Positions 41,080 through 48,178 of a stretch of DNA of 59,494 nucleotides are shown in pieces. The stretch covers positions 1 to 59,494 of the forward strand of contig FR893548.1 in assembly GCA_000433675.1 (NCBI GenBank), written 5' to 3'. Position 1 is the stretch's first letter; each line of letters begins with the position of its first letter. Under the pieces are notes generated by a model. That model was not told where the DNA came from. It saw only the letters and a program-made list of their open reading frames with translations, and ran no database searches. A program made the translations under genes and the position numbers. The DNA comes from Clostridium sp. CAG:433 (lineage in GTDB: Bacteria; Bacillota_I; Bacilli_A; RF39; UBA660).

Positions 41080-41093
41080 AGTAAGGTGTATTT

Positions 41094-41273
41094 ATGAAAG
41101 ATGAAGTAGGTCAAAAAAAGTATTGTATAGTAATTTCTATAATAGGATTAATATTAGGAATAATAGGATTTATAATTGAATACTTTGTTATGAATAAATT
41201 TGATATTATATGGATTATATTTTTAGTTGTAAATATATTTGTTTTATTTATTAACCTAACCTCAAAAAAGTAA
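41094..41273 (+). CDS. Small two-helix membrane protein
   Basis: A 59-residue protein with a charged N-terminus (MKDEVGQKK) and two hydrophobic segments (about 11-30 and 35-56), ending in Ser-Lys-Lys. AAGGTG lies 6 bases before the ATG. It starts 14 bases after the VanY-like gene. Its last codons form the left arm of a terminator. Family not recognised. Confidence 0.7.
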   Translation: MKDEVGQKKYCIVISIIGLILGIIGFIIEYFVMNKFDIIWIIFLVVNIFVLFINLTSKK

Positions 41274-41290
41274 AAAATTTACTTTTTTTA
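41263..41290 (+). terminator. Terminator overlapping the stop of the 41094 gene
   Basis: AAAAAGTAAA pairs with TTTACTTTTT with an AAA-type loop, followed by T. Confidence 0.85.
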
Positions 41291-41299
41291 ATTTTAATC

Positions 41300-41332
41300 T
41301 TGACTTGGAGCAAACTCTAAGTATTATATAAT
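41300..41332 (+). promoter_or_regulatory. MerR-type promoter/operator
   Basis: A -35 TTGACT (41300-41305) and -10 candidates TATATA (41325-41330, 19-bp spacer) or TATAAT (41327-41332, 21-bp) enclose a 20-bp dyad at 41303-41322. Its arms, ACTTGGAG and CTCTAAGT, match at 7 of 8 positions. A dyad inside an over-long spacer is the hallmark of MerR-activated promoters. The regulator is likely the MerR gene at 42093 in the same operon. Confidence 0.8.
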
Positions 41333-41350
41333 ATATAGAAGATGATAAAA

Positions 41351-41671
41351 ATGATAAAACAAACAGCGGGAAGAGATTCATTAGGTGAATTTGCACCTAA
41401 TTTCGCACATTATAATGATGATATTTTATTTGGTGAAAACTGGAATGATGAATCAATTGATTTAAAAACAAGATGTATTATTACAGTTGTTGCTTTAATG
41501 TCTAGTGGTATAACAGATAATTCTTTAAGATATCATTTAGAAAATGCTAAAAAGAATGGTGTAACAAAAGAAGAAATGGCAGGAATAATAACACATACTG
41601 CATTTTATGTAGGATGGCCAAAGGGATGGGCAGTATTTAATTTAGCAAAGGAGGTATACAAAGATGAATAA
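41351..41671 (+). CDS. Carboxymuconolactone decarboxylase (CMD)/AhpD-fold protein
   Basis: A 106-residue CMD-family protein: TAGRDSLGEFAPNFAHYNDDILFGENW, then LKTRCIITVVALMSSG and a GVTKEEMAGIITHTAFYVGWPKGW ending. These are all-helical AhpD-like proteins; those found with cupins and MerR regulators commonly occur in oxidative or electrophile stress loci. ATG 41351 or 41342 is possible; neither has a strong ribosome binding site. It is the first gene of a MerR-controlled operon and overlaps the cupin gene by 8 bases. Confidence 0.88.
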   Translation: MIKQTAGRDSLGEFAPNFAHYNDDILFGENWNDESIDLKTRCIITVVALMSSGITDNSLRYHLENAKKNGVTKEEMAGIITHTAFYVGWPKGWAVFNLAKEVYKDE

Positions 41672-42083
41672 AGAAGAATTTGATAAAGTAAATGCATTTG
41701 GTAAAGGAGAATATAACGAAGGTTATAAAGAATATTTTAGTGGAAATAGTTATTTAAATCCACTTGCGAAAACAGATAATATATTTCTTGCAAACGTAAC
41801 TTTTGAACCAGGTTGTAGAAATAATTATCATATTCATCACGCAAGTAAAGGTGGAGGACAAATACTAATATGTACTGCAGGATATGGATGGTATAAAGAA
41901 GAAGGAAAAGATGCAGTTAGTTTAAAGCCAGGTGATGTAATCACAATACCAGCAAATGTAAAGCATTGGCATGGCGCTAAAAAAGATTCTTGGTTTAGTC
42001 ATATTGCAGTAGAAGTTCCAGGAGAGGACACTTATAATGAATGGCTTGAACCAGTAAGTGATGAAGAATATGATAATTTATAG
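41664..42083 (+). CDS. Cupin-domain protein
   Basis: A 139-residue single-cupin beta-barrel. Motif 1 is CRNNYHIHHASKGGGQILICTAG and motif 2 is PGDVITIPANVKHWHGA, supplying His residues for a metal. This type often accompanies CMD proteins, as here. GGAGG lies before the ATG inside the preceding gene. Substrate unknown. Confidence 0.9.
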   Translation: MNKEEFDKVNAFGKGEYNEGYKEYFSGNSYLNPLAKTDNIFLANVTFEPGCRNNYHIHHASKGGGQILICTAGYGWYKEEGKDAVSLKPGDVITIPANVKHWHGAKKDSWFSHIAVEVPGEDTYNEWLEPVSDEEYDNL

Positions 42084-42092
42084 GGAGTAAAT

Positions 42093-42473
42093 ATGAAAGT
42101 ATCAGAAGTAAGTAAAAAATATGATATAAGTGCAGATACATTAAGATATTATGAAAAAATAGGATTAATAAAAAATGTACCTAGGAATAAATCAGGAATA
42201 AGAGATTATGATGAAAATGCACTTAAAAGAATTGAATTTATTAAGTGTATGAGAAGTGCAGGTGTTGAAATAGAAATATTAATAAAATATATGAATTTAT
42301 TAGAACAAGGTAAAAAGACTGTACTTGAAAGAAAGAACTTACTTAGTGAACAGAAAAATAAATTGCTTGAAAAACAAAAAAGTATTTCAAGTACACTTGA
42401 TAGACTTGATTATAAAATAAGTTTATATGATGAAATAATAGAAGGTAAAAGAAAAGATTTTACAGAAGAATAG
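42093..42473 (+). CDS. MerR-family transcriptional regulator
   Basis: A 126-residue MerR protein. The winged helix has VSEVSKKYDISADTLRYYEKIGLI, followed by a long dimerisation coiled coil (about 75-115). It has no Cys ligands, so it is not a metal-type MerR; related AdhR-like proteins respond to aldehydes or other electrophiles through other residues. It likely binds the dyad at 41303-41322 and controls its own operon. Confidence 0.9.
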   Translation: MKVSEVSKKYDISADTLRYYEKIGLIKNVPRNKSGIRDYDENALKRIEFIKCMRSAGVEIEILIKYMNLLEQGKKTVLERKNLLSEQKNKLLEKQKSISSTLDRLDYKISLYDEIIEGKRKDFTEE

Positions 42474-42483
42474 GAGATTAATA

Positions 42484-42969
42484 ATGGATAATAAAAGAAG
42501 AATAATAATATATCATTCATATTCTGGTCATACAAAAATGATAGCGAATATAATAAAGAAAAAACTTGATTGTGATGTATTAGAATTAGAACCTAAATAT
42601 GAATTCTCTAGTGATTATGATGAAGTAGTTAAAGAATACCAAAATAATGAAAAAGATAAAAGCACAGTAGTGATAAAAGACATTAATATTAATCTTGATA
42701 ATTATGATGAAATAATAATAGGAAGTCCTGTTTGGTGGTATTCTATAACTCCTGTTGTAAGAGAATTTTTAAAAGAAAATAATTTAGAAGGTAAAACAGT
42801 TATACCTTTCGCAACTAATGCAGGATGGCTTGGTGGAACATTTAAAGAAATAGAAGAGTTATGTAAAAATTCAAGTGTAACAAATGAAATGAATATTGTA
42901 TTTGGAAGTTATTCCGATGATTTAGTAACAAGTATGGATGAAATTAATAATTGGATAAATACTCTTTAA
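42484..42969 (+). CDS. Flavodoxin
   Basis: A 161-residue flavodoxin-like FMN protein. The phosphate loop is YHSYSGHTKMIA, and the flavin loop GSPVWWYSITPVVREFL and FATNAGWLGGT are present. It probably transfers electrons in the stress pathway encoded by the CMD/cupin operon. It starts 10 bases after the MerR stop and is the last gene of that operon. Confidence 0.88.
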   Translation: MDNKRRIIIYHSYSGHTKMIANIIKKKLDCDVLELEPKYEFSSDYDEVVKEYQNNEKDKSTVVIKDININLDNYDEIIIGSPVWWYSITPVVREFLKENNLEGKTVIPFATNAGWLGGTFKEIEELCKNSSVTNEMNIVFGSYSDDLVTSMDEINNWINTL

Positions 42970-43037
42970 TGATTAGACTATTAAAATAAACATGTAAAAA
43001 AATTACTCATAATATATTTTAGAAACGAGGTAATACT

Positions 43038-44000
43038 ATGGATGAAAAAATAAAATATATTATGGAAAGTAATGAAATAAGAAACAAACTTTGTAAGATG
43101 GGAATTTGTCCTGTAGTAGGTCCAACAGGTCCAAAAGGTGATAGAGGTGATATTGGGCCTGTAGGAGAAACAGGAATAAGTCATGAGATTATAATAGATG
43201 AAACAAAAACAATAAATCCTGATGAACCTGCAAAAGTACAAGATGAATTTAATAATAATATACATTATTTAACTTTTTATATACCAAAAGGAGAAAAAGG
43301 AGAACAAGGGAGTATTGGACCAGTAGGTCCAAAAGGTGAAAAAGGTGAAAAAGGTGAAACTGGCCCAATGGGTTTACCTGGTGAAAAGGGAATTAGTGAA
43401 ATTTTTATAATAGATAAAACAGAAACAGTAGAACCAGATGAGCCCGCAAAAATACAAGATGATTTTAATGATAATACGCATCATTTGACTTTTTATATAC
43501 CAAAAGGAGAAAAAGGTGAAAAGGGTGATCAAGGTAGTGTTGGCCCAGCAGGACCAACAGGCTCTTTAGGACCAACATCATATGATGTAATTGCTTTTGT
43601 TAGTTATCCAAATACAACAGTTGCAGGAATTGCACTTACAGGTGCTTCAAGAATAATTCCAGGCATTACAAATAAAATATCAATGGAAGGTAGTAACAGT
43701 ATAAAAATTAATCAAAGTGGATTATATGAAATTACAGTTTGTGGTAGAATTTCAGGTGTTACTAAAGATATAGGAGGAGCATTTTATCTTATAAAAAGTG
43801 AAACTTCTGAAGTATTAACAGATATGTCATTTATATTATCAAAAGGTAATACAGAAGATATGGACTTTTCTGAAATATCATTTGTTGATATAACTGCTCC
43901 TGCAACACTTCAGATTAAAACTGAAATAGATGGAGATACTGCAACTAGTAATATTGAATTTTCTAGTATTAATGTATTAATAAAAGGTTATAGTGTATAA
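43038..44000 (+). CDS. Collagen-like (BclA-type) surface protein
   Basis: A 320-residue protein with three collagen-like Gly-X-Y blocks rich in GEKG/GPKG/GPVG (about 32-50, 84-122 and 158-178). The blocks are separated by two copies of a 36-residue module (PDEPAKVQDEFNNNIHYLTF type). The C-terminal domain (about 185-320) is beta-rich, like the TNF/C1q-type head of exosporium BclA proteins. There is no signal peptide, as for many spore-surface collagen-like proteins. GAGG precedes the ATG; a strong terminator follows. A spore or cell-surface filament is likely. Confidence 0.85.
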   Translation: MDEKIKYIMESNEIRNKLCKMGICPVVGPTGPKGDRGDIGPVGETGISHEIIIDETKTINPDEPAKVQDEFNNNIHYLTFYIPKGEKGEQGSIGPVGPKGEKGEKGETGPMGLPGEKGISEIFIIDKTETVEPDEPAKIQDDFNDNTHHLTFYIPKGEKGEKGDQGSVGPAGPTGSLGPTSYDVIAFVSYPNTTVAGIALTGASRIIPGITNKISMEGSNSIKINQSGLYEITVCGRISGVTKDIGGAFYLIKSETSEVLTDMSFILSKGNTEDMDFSEISFVDITAPATLQIKTEIDGDTATSNIEFSSINVLIKGYSV

Positions 44001-44006
44001 TTATTT

Positions 44007-44030
44007 ATAGGACAAATGTCCTATTTTTTT
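44007..44030 (+). terminator. Terminator of the collagen-like gene
   Basis: A perfect 8-bp stem ATAGGACA/TGTCCTAT with seven T. Confidence 0.9.
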
Positions 44031-44056
44031 GTATAATAGAAATAGGTGAAGTAATT

Positions 44057-44947
44057 ATGGTGTTAAATGTTAGTGGAAGAACTGATATAGTCGCATTTTA
44101 TTCAGATTGGTTTATGAATAGAATAAAGGAAGGATTTGTAGATGTTAGAAATCCATTTAATAAGAAATTAGTAAGTAGAATATATTTTGAAGATGTTGAT
44201 TTAATATTATTTTGTACTAAAAATCCAATACCAATTTTAGATAAAATAGAAAAAATAAATAAACCTATATTATTTCATGTAACATTAACACCATATAAAA
44301 GAGATATTGAAGTAAATGTACCACCAAAAGGGAAAATAATAGAAGCTATAAAAAAATTATCAAATATAATTGGTAAAGATAATATATGTGTTAGATATGA
44401 TCCAATATTTATTAGTGATGAATATACTTTAGATTATCATATAAGAAATTTTGATAAGTTATGTACTTTATTAAATGGATATGTAAAAACTATAATCGTT
44501 TCATTTATAGATGATTATAAAAATGTTAGAAAAAATATGAAGAGTATAAGATATAGAAATTTTACTGAAAATGATTATAAGATGATTGGTGAAAGTTTTA
44601 GTTTAAGTGCAAAAAAGAATAACATGACTGTTCAAACTTGTTTTGAAGAAAGAAATTTGACTGAGTATGGATTTAAAAAGGGAGAGTGTTTATCTCATAC
44701 ACTAGCATTTAAATTAACAGGTAAAACTAATTTTAAATCGTGGACTGCAAGAAAAGGTGGTAATTGTAACTGCGTTCAAATGGTTGATATAGGCGCATAT
44801 AATACTTGTTCACATTTTTGTAAGTATTGTTATGCTAATTATGATGAAAAAAAAGTAAAAGAAAATGTAATTAAACATGATAAAAATTCATCTTTATTAA
44901 TTGGTAAGTTAGAAGAAGATGATATTGTAAAGAGAAGATATAATTAA
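44057..44947 (+). CDS. DUF1848 protein with a C-terminal Cys cluster
   Basis: A 296-residue protein matching DUF1848: SGRTDIVAFYSDWFMNRIKEG at the start, FCTKNPIPILDKI, and VRYDPIF. The C-terminus has CNCVQMVDIGAYNTCSHFCKYCYAN, a Cys-rich segment (CxxxCxxC followed by Tyr) similar to those that bind iron-sulfur clusters in radical SAM and SplB-like enzymes. No function is established for the family as far as I know. TAGGTGA precedes the ATG. It appears monocistronic. Confidence 0.85.
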   Translation: MVLNVSGRTDIVAFYSDWFMNRIKEGFVDVRNPFNKKLVSRIYFEDVDLILFCTKNPIPILDKIEKINKPILFHVTLTPYKRDIEVNVPPKGKIIEAIKKLSNIIGKDNICVRYDPIFISDEYTLDYHIRNFDKLCTLLNGYVKTIIVSFIDDYKNVRKNMKSIRYRNFTENDYKMIGESFSLSAKKNNMTVQTCFEERNLTEYGFKKGECLSHTLAFKLTGKTNFKSWTARKGGNCNCVQMVDIGAYNTCSHFCKYCYANYDEKKVKENVIKHDKNSSLLIGKLEEDDIVKRRYN

Positions 44948-44953
44948 TTTTTA

Positions 44954-44982
44954 TTGAAAAAAATAAAAAAATATGATATTAT
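44954..44982 (+). promoter_or_regulatory. Promoter of the antisense RNA
   Basis: TTGAAA (44954-44959), a 17-bp spacer and TATTAT (44977-44982). It reads toward the 3' end of the toxin mRNA. Confidence 0.65.
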
Positions 44983-44988
44983 GAATAC

Positions 44989-45101
44989 AGATGAAGGAAA
45001 CTTCATAAAATAAAAAAGGATACGTTTGATTGGGTGAATCAAATGTAATCCCTTTGTTGGTACATCTGAAATAAGCATTAGCTTAAATCAGATGCTTTTT
45101 T
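44989..45101 (+). ncRNA. Candidate antitoxin antisense RNA of a type I toxin-antitoxin locus
   Basis: A predicted transcript of about 113 bases with its own promoter and an intrinsic terminator (CATCTGA 45063-45069 pairing with TCAGATG 45088-45094, then six T). It overlaps the whole 3' part of the minus-strand toxin mRNA. It also carries ACATCTGA (45062-45069), complementary to the toxin mRNA's 5' leader, since the same octamer recurs at 45230-45237 in the same orientation. This direct-repeat plus convergent-promoter layout is that of the par/Fst family. No coding frame is present. Confidence 0.6.
45012..45051 (-). terminator. Terminator of the toxin mRNA
   Basis: On the minus strand a long stem (about 45018-45031 with 45037-45051) is followed by six U (45012-45017). 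One arm is the 12-mer GGATACGTTTGA, whose reverse complement lies at 45241-45252, at the mRNA 5' end, so the toxin mRNA ends can pair. Confidence 0.75.
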
Positions 45102-45102
45102 C

Positions 45103-45180
45103 TTATAGAAGAATTAACAAAATAATTACTAATATAAGGAGTTTAATTATTCTATGTAAAGATTTTTCTTTCTTAGACAT
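45103..45180 (-). CDS. Small hydrophobic peptide, candidate type I toxin
   Basis: A 25-residue peptide. The basic N-terminus MSKKEKSLHR is followed by a single hydrophobic helix of Ile, Leu and Val reaching the C-terminus. AAGGAGAG (45188-45195) lies 7 bases before the ATG and sits in a hairpin loop between ATCAC and GTGAT, so translation may be restrained. It has a strong promoter of its own and is overlapped by a convergent RNA. Peptides of this kind (Ibs, Fst, TxpA) insert in the membrane and stop growth. I do not recognise the exact family. Confidence 0.6.
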   Translation of the reverse strand: MSKKEKSLHRIIKLLILVIILLILL

Positions 45181-45258
45181 AATATCACTCTCCTTTCGTG
45201 ATCCCCTGATGAGGTTCCAAAAGGAAAAACATCTGATATTTCAAACGTATCCAAACTG

Positions 45259-45287
45259 ATTATAATAAACAAGTGTTTAATTTACAA
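45259..45287 (-). promoter_or_regulatory. Promoter of the toxin mRNA
   Basis: On the minus strand TTGTAA (45282-45287), a 17-bp spacer and TATAAT (45259-45264). Transcription should start near 45252, exactly at the GGATACGTTTGA element. Confidence 0.7.
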
Positions 45288-45310
45288 TATAAAATTAACA
45301 AAAAATTAAT

Positions 45311-45337
45311 AAAACAAGCTTTTTAAGGCTTGTTTTC
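45311..45337. terminator. Terminator between the YjcZ-like and toxin genes
   Basis: AAAACAAGC (45311-45319) pairs with GCTTGTTTT (45328-45336). It can act in both directions and ends the YjcZ-like transcript. Confidence 0.85.
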
Positions 45338-45365
45338 ATATGCTAAAAACGGAGAGTATAATTTG

Positions 45366-45515
45366 TTAGTTGCATCCTTTATTAACTGCGCCAAAACCCC
45401 AGAATAATAAGAAAATTATAAATACTACTATAATAATACCCCAAACAAAACCATAACCGCCATTATTTTGCTGGTAACCATAACCTTGATATGGGTATGG
45501 ATATTGATAATACAT
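45366..45515 (-). CDS. YjcZ-family-like small Tyr/Gly-rich membrane peptide
   Basis: A 49-residue peptide. The N-terminal 22 residues are Tyr/Pro/Gln/Gly-rich (MYYQYPYPYQGYGYQQNNGG), followed by one membrane helix (VWGIIIVVFIIFLLFWGFG) and a short tail with one Cys. This resembles the YjcZ/YrhC-type sporulation peptides of Bacilli. GAAGGGAGAG precedes the ATG on the minus strand. The nearby collagen-like protein is another hint of a spore or surface role. Confidence 0.72.
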   Translation of the reverse strand: MYYQYPYPYQGYGYQQNNGGYGFVWGIIIVVFIIFLLFWGFGAVNKGCN

Positions 45516-45583
45516 AATATATCTCTCCCTTCAATATATTATATTTAAATTTATTCAAGTTCGTGATAATAAATATCTATTTC

Positions 45584-45597
45584 TTACAATATTGTAA
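45584..45597. promoter_or_regulatory. Operator palindrome upstream of the bceR-like gene
   Basis: TTACAATATTGTAA is the core of an 18-bp perfect palindrome (45582-45599). It ends 23 bases before TATAAT (45621-45626), replacing a normal -35. A copy with one central difference lies at 47325-47338 before the ABC genes. Confidence 0.75.
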
Positions 45598-45650
45598 GAT
45601 TTAATTATATAAAAATATAGTATAATAATATTTAAGGGAGACAAAAAAAT

Positions 45651-46313
45651 ATGAAAAAAATCATGATAGTAGAAGATGATGAAGTAATTAAGGATGAACT
45701 TAGTGAATTACTTAAAAATTCATCATATTTAGTAGAAAGTGTTAAAAATTTTGAAAAAGCAAAAGAAGAAATATTTAAATATAATCCTGATTTAATACTT
45801 TTAGATATAAATATTCCATATCTTAATGGAGAACTTTTATTAAAGGAAATAAGAAAAGAAAGTAGTGTACCTGTAATTATGGTTACAAGTAAATCAGGAG
45901 AAATAGATGAAGCATTATCAATAACATATGGCGCAGATGATTATATAACAAAACCATACAATCCAACTATATTACTTTTAAGAATACAAAATATATTTAA
46001 AAGAATTAGTCAAAATAATAATGCATTAAAATATAAAGATATAATAGTTGATTTAAATAAATCAGAATTAAAAAAAGATGATAAAGTATTAGTTCTTACT
46101 AAAAATGAAATGATAATATTTTCATATTTATTAAACAATAAAGAAAAAATTGTATCTCGTGATGAACTTATGACATATTTATGGAATAATGAAGAATATA
46201 TAAATGACAATGCATTAACAGTTAATATAAGTAGACTTAGAAGTAAATTATCAAATTTTGGTTATGAAAATATAATAGAAACAAGAAAAGGACAAGGGTA
46301 TATATTACTATGA
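45651..46313 (+). CDS. BceR-type response regulator (OmpR family)
   Basis: A 220-residue response regulator. The receiver domain has the acidic pocket at residues 8-10, phospho-acceptor Asp52 (LILLDINIPY) and Lys101 (YITKPYNP); the C-terminal winged helix ends in RLRSKL...IETRKGQGYILL. The kinase and the ABC transporter downstream define a Bce-type module that detects antimicrobial peptides. It likely binds the palindrome before its own gene and the one before the ABC genes. The stop overlaps the kinase start (ATGA). Confidence 0.9.
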   Translation: MKKIMIVEDDEVIKDELSELLKNSSYLVESVKNFEKAKEEIFKYNPDLILLDINIPYLNGELLLKEIRKESSVPVIMVTSKSGEIDEALSITYGADDYITKPYNPTILLLRIQNIFKRISQNNNALKYKDIIVDLNKSELKKDDKVLVLTKNEMIIFSYLLNNKEKIVSRDELMTYLWNNEEYINDNALTVNISRLRSKLSNFGYENIIETRKGQGYILL

Positions 46314-47323
46314 AATTAAGTGAATATTTAAAAGATAAAGTATATTTTATAATCGTAAATTTAATATGTATATCTATAATAATTTTATTATTACTTGCGT
46401 TTAAAGTGCGCTTTAGTTTAATTATGGTAGTTACATTTTTATTGATAACTGAAAACATTTTATTATTAATGATAGATTATTTTAGAAAGAAAAATTTTTA
46501 TACTTCTTTAAGTCAAAAACTAGAAGAATTAGATAAAAAATATTTAATATTAGAAATGATGAGTAGACCATCATTTTATGAGGGAAAAATATTGTATGAT
46601 ACTATTTATGAAACTGATAAATCAATGATAGAAATTGTTAATGAATATTTATCAAATATAGAAGACTTTAAAGATTATATTGAAATGTGGATTCATGAAG
46701 TAAAAATACCAATATCAAGTTTAGTATTAATGAGTCACAATCATAAAGAATTAAATAACACTTATATTAATGAAGTAAAAAAATTAAATGATTATATAGA
46801 TCAAGTTTTATATTATGTTAGAAGTAATTATGCAGAAAATGATTATATTATAAAAGAAAATAATTTAGACAAAATTATAAAAGATGTTATTTTGAAAAAT
46901 AAGGATGAATTACTTTTAAATAATATAAATATAGAAACAAATATAAAAGAAAATAAGGTCTTAACAGATTCAAAATGGCTTGAGTTTATATTAAATCAAA
47001 TTATAAACAATAGTATAAAATATAAAAAAGATAATGACTCAATTATAAAAATAGAATCATTAAAAGAAAATGATAAAACAATTTTGAGTATTTATGATAA
47101 TGGAATAGGAATAAATAAAAAAGATATAAAGAATGTATTTAAAAAATCATTTACAGGAGAAAATGGTAGGAATTTATCAAAATCAACTGGAATGGGACTT
47201 TATATAGCAAAAAGGTTATGTGATAAATTAGGGCATAAAATATTAATTGAATCAGAAAAAAATGAATACACTATAGTTAAAATTATATTTGGGAATAATG
47301 ATTATTACAAAATAGATAACTAA
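46310..47323 (+). CDS. BceS-type intramembrane-sensing histidine kinase
   Basis: A 337-residue kinase with two close membrane segments (about 12-31 and 36-56) and almost no external loop, typical of kinases that sense through a partner transporter. His129 (MWIHEVKIP) is the phosphorylation site; the ATPase domain has NQIINNSIKY (N box), YDNGIGI (G1) and GMGLYIAK (G2). It is coupled to the regulator gene by overlap. Confidence 0.9.
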   Translation: MKLSEYLKDKVYFIIVNLICISIIILLLLAFKVRFSLIMVVTFLLITENILLLMIDYFRKKNFYTSLSQKLEELDKKYLILEMMSRPSFYEGKILYDTIYETDKSMIEIVNEYLSNIEDFKDYIEMWIHEVKIPISSLVLMSHNHKELNNTYINEVKKLNDYIDQVLYYVRSNYAENDYIIKENNLDKIIKDVILKNKDELLLNNINIETNIKENKVLTDSKWLEFILNQIINNSIKYKKDNDSIIKIESLKENDKTILSIYDNGIGINKKDIKNVFKKSFTGENGRNLSKSTGMGLYIAKRLCDKLGHKILIESEKNEYTIVKIIFGNNDYYKIDN

Positions 47324-47324
47324 C

Positions 47325-47338
47325 TTACAAAATTGTAA
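47325..47338. promoter_or_regulatory. Operator palindrome upstream of the ABC transporter genes
   Basis: TTACAAAATTGTAA, a 14-base match to the palindrome at 45584 with one difference. It ends 22 bases before a TATTTA -10 candidate (47361-47366), nearly the same spacing as upstream of the regulator gene. Confidence 0.7.
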
Positions 47339-47410
47339 TATTAGGTAATACAAAACAAACGACAATAATTTATTTATCTACTAGAATGAGATGTAGAAGG
47401 GAATGATTTT

Positions 47411-48178
47411 ATGGAAAATATTTTAAAAATCGAAAAAATTGAAAAGTATTATGGTAATAAATCAAGTCTTACAAAGGCAATTGATAACATTTCATTTTCT
47501 GTAGATAAGGGTGAATTTATTGCAATAATGGGAGCATCTGGCTCAGGAAAAACAACACTTTTAAATTGTATATCTACAATTGATAAAGTATCATCAGGTC
47601 ATATATTTGTAGGTAACACTGATATTACTAAACTAAAAGGAAATAGTTTAAATAAATTTAGAAGGGAGAAACTTGGTTTCATATTTCAGGATTTTAATTT
47701 ATTAGATACATTAACATCATATGAAAATATAGCACTTTCTTTATCTATTCAAAATGTTAATTCTAAAGAAATAGATGATAGAGTTAAAAAAGTAGCAAGA
47801 GAACTTGATATAGAAAAAATATTAAATAAATATCCATATGAGTTAAGTGGTGGACAAAAACAAAGGGTAGCGAGTGCAAGAGCAATAGTAACAAATCCAA
47901 AATTAATTTTGGCAGATGAACCAACTGGCGCACTTGATTCTAAATCATCAAAAATGTTACTTGAAAAATTTAATTTTTTAAACAAAGAACTTTCTGCAAC
48001 TATATTAATGGTTACACATGATGCATTTACTGCAAGTTATGCAGATAGAGTAATATTTATAAAGGATGGCAAAATATTTAATGAAATTAATAAGGGTGAT
48101 GAAACAAGAAAAGAATTCTTTGATGAAATAATTGATGTAGTAACTCTTTTAGGTGGTGACTTAAACGATGCTCTTTAA
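47411..48178 (+). CDS. BceA-type ABC transporter ATP-binding protein
   Basis: A 255-residue ATPase of the MacB/LolD/BceA class. Walker A is MGASGSGKTTLL, the Q loop is GFIFQDFNLLD, the signature is LSGGQKQR, Walker B is LILADEPTGALD and the H loop is MVTHD. It powers the peptide-detoxifying permease encoded next, with which it overlaps by 11 bases. Confidence 0.93.
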   Translation: MENILKIEKIEKYYGNKSSLTKAIDNISFSVDKGEFIAIMGASGSGKTTLLNCISTIDKVSSGHIFVGNTDITKLKGNSLNKFRREKLGFIFQDFNLLDTLTSYENIALSLSIQNVNSKEIDDRVKKVARELDIEKILNKYPYELSGGQKQRVASARAIVTNPKLILADEPTGALDSKSSKMLLEKFNFLNKELSATILMVTHDAFTASYADRVIFIKDGKIFNEINKGDETRKEFFDEIIDVVTLLGGDLNDAL

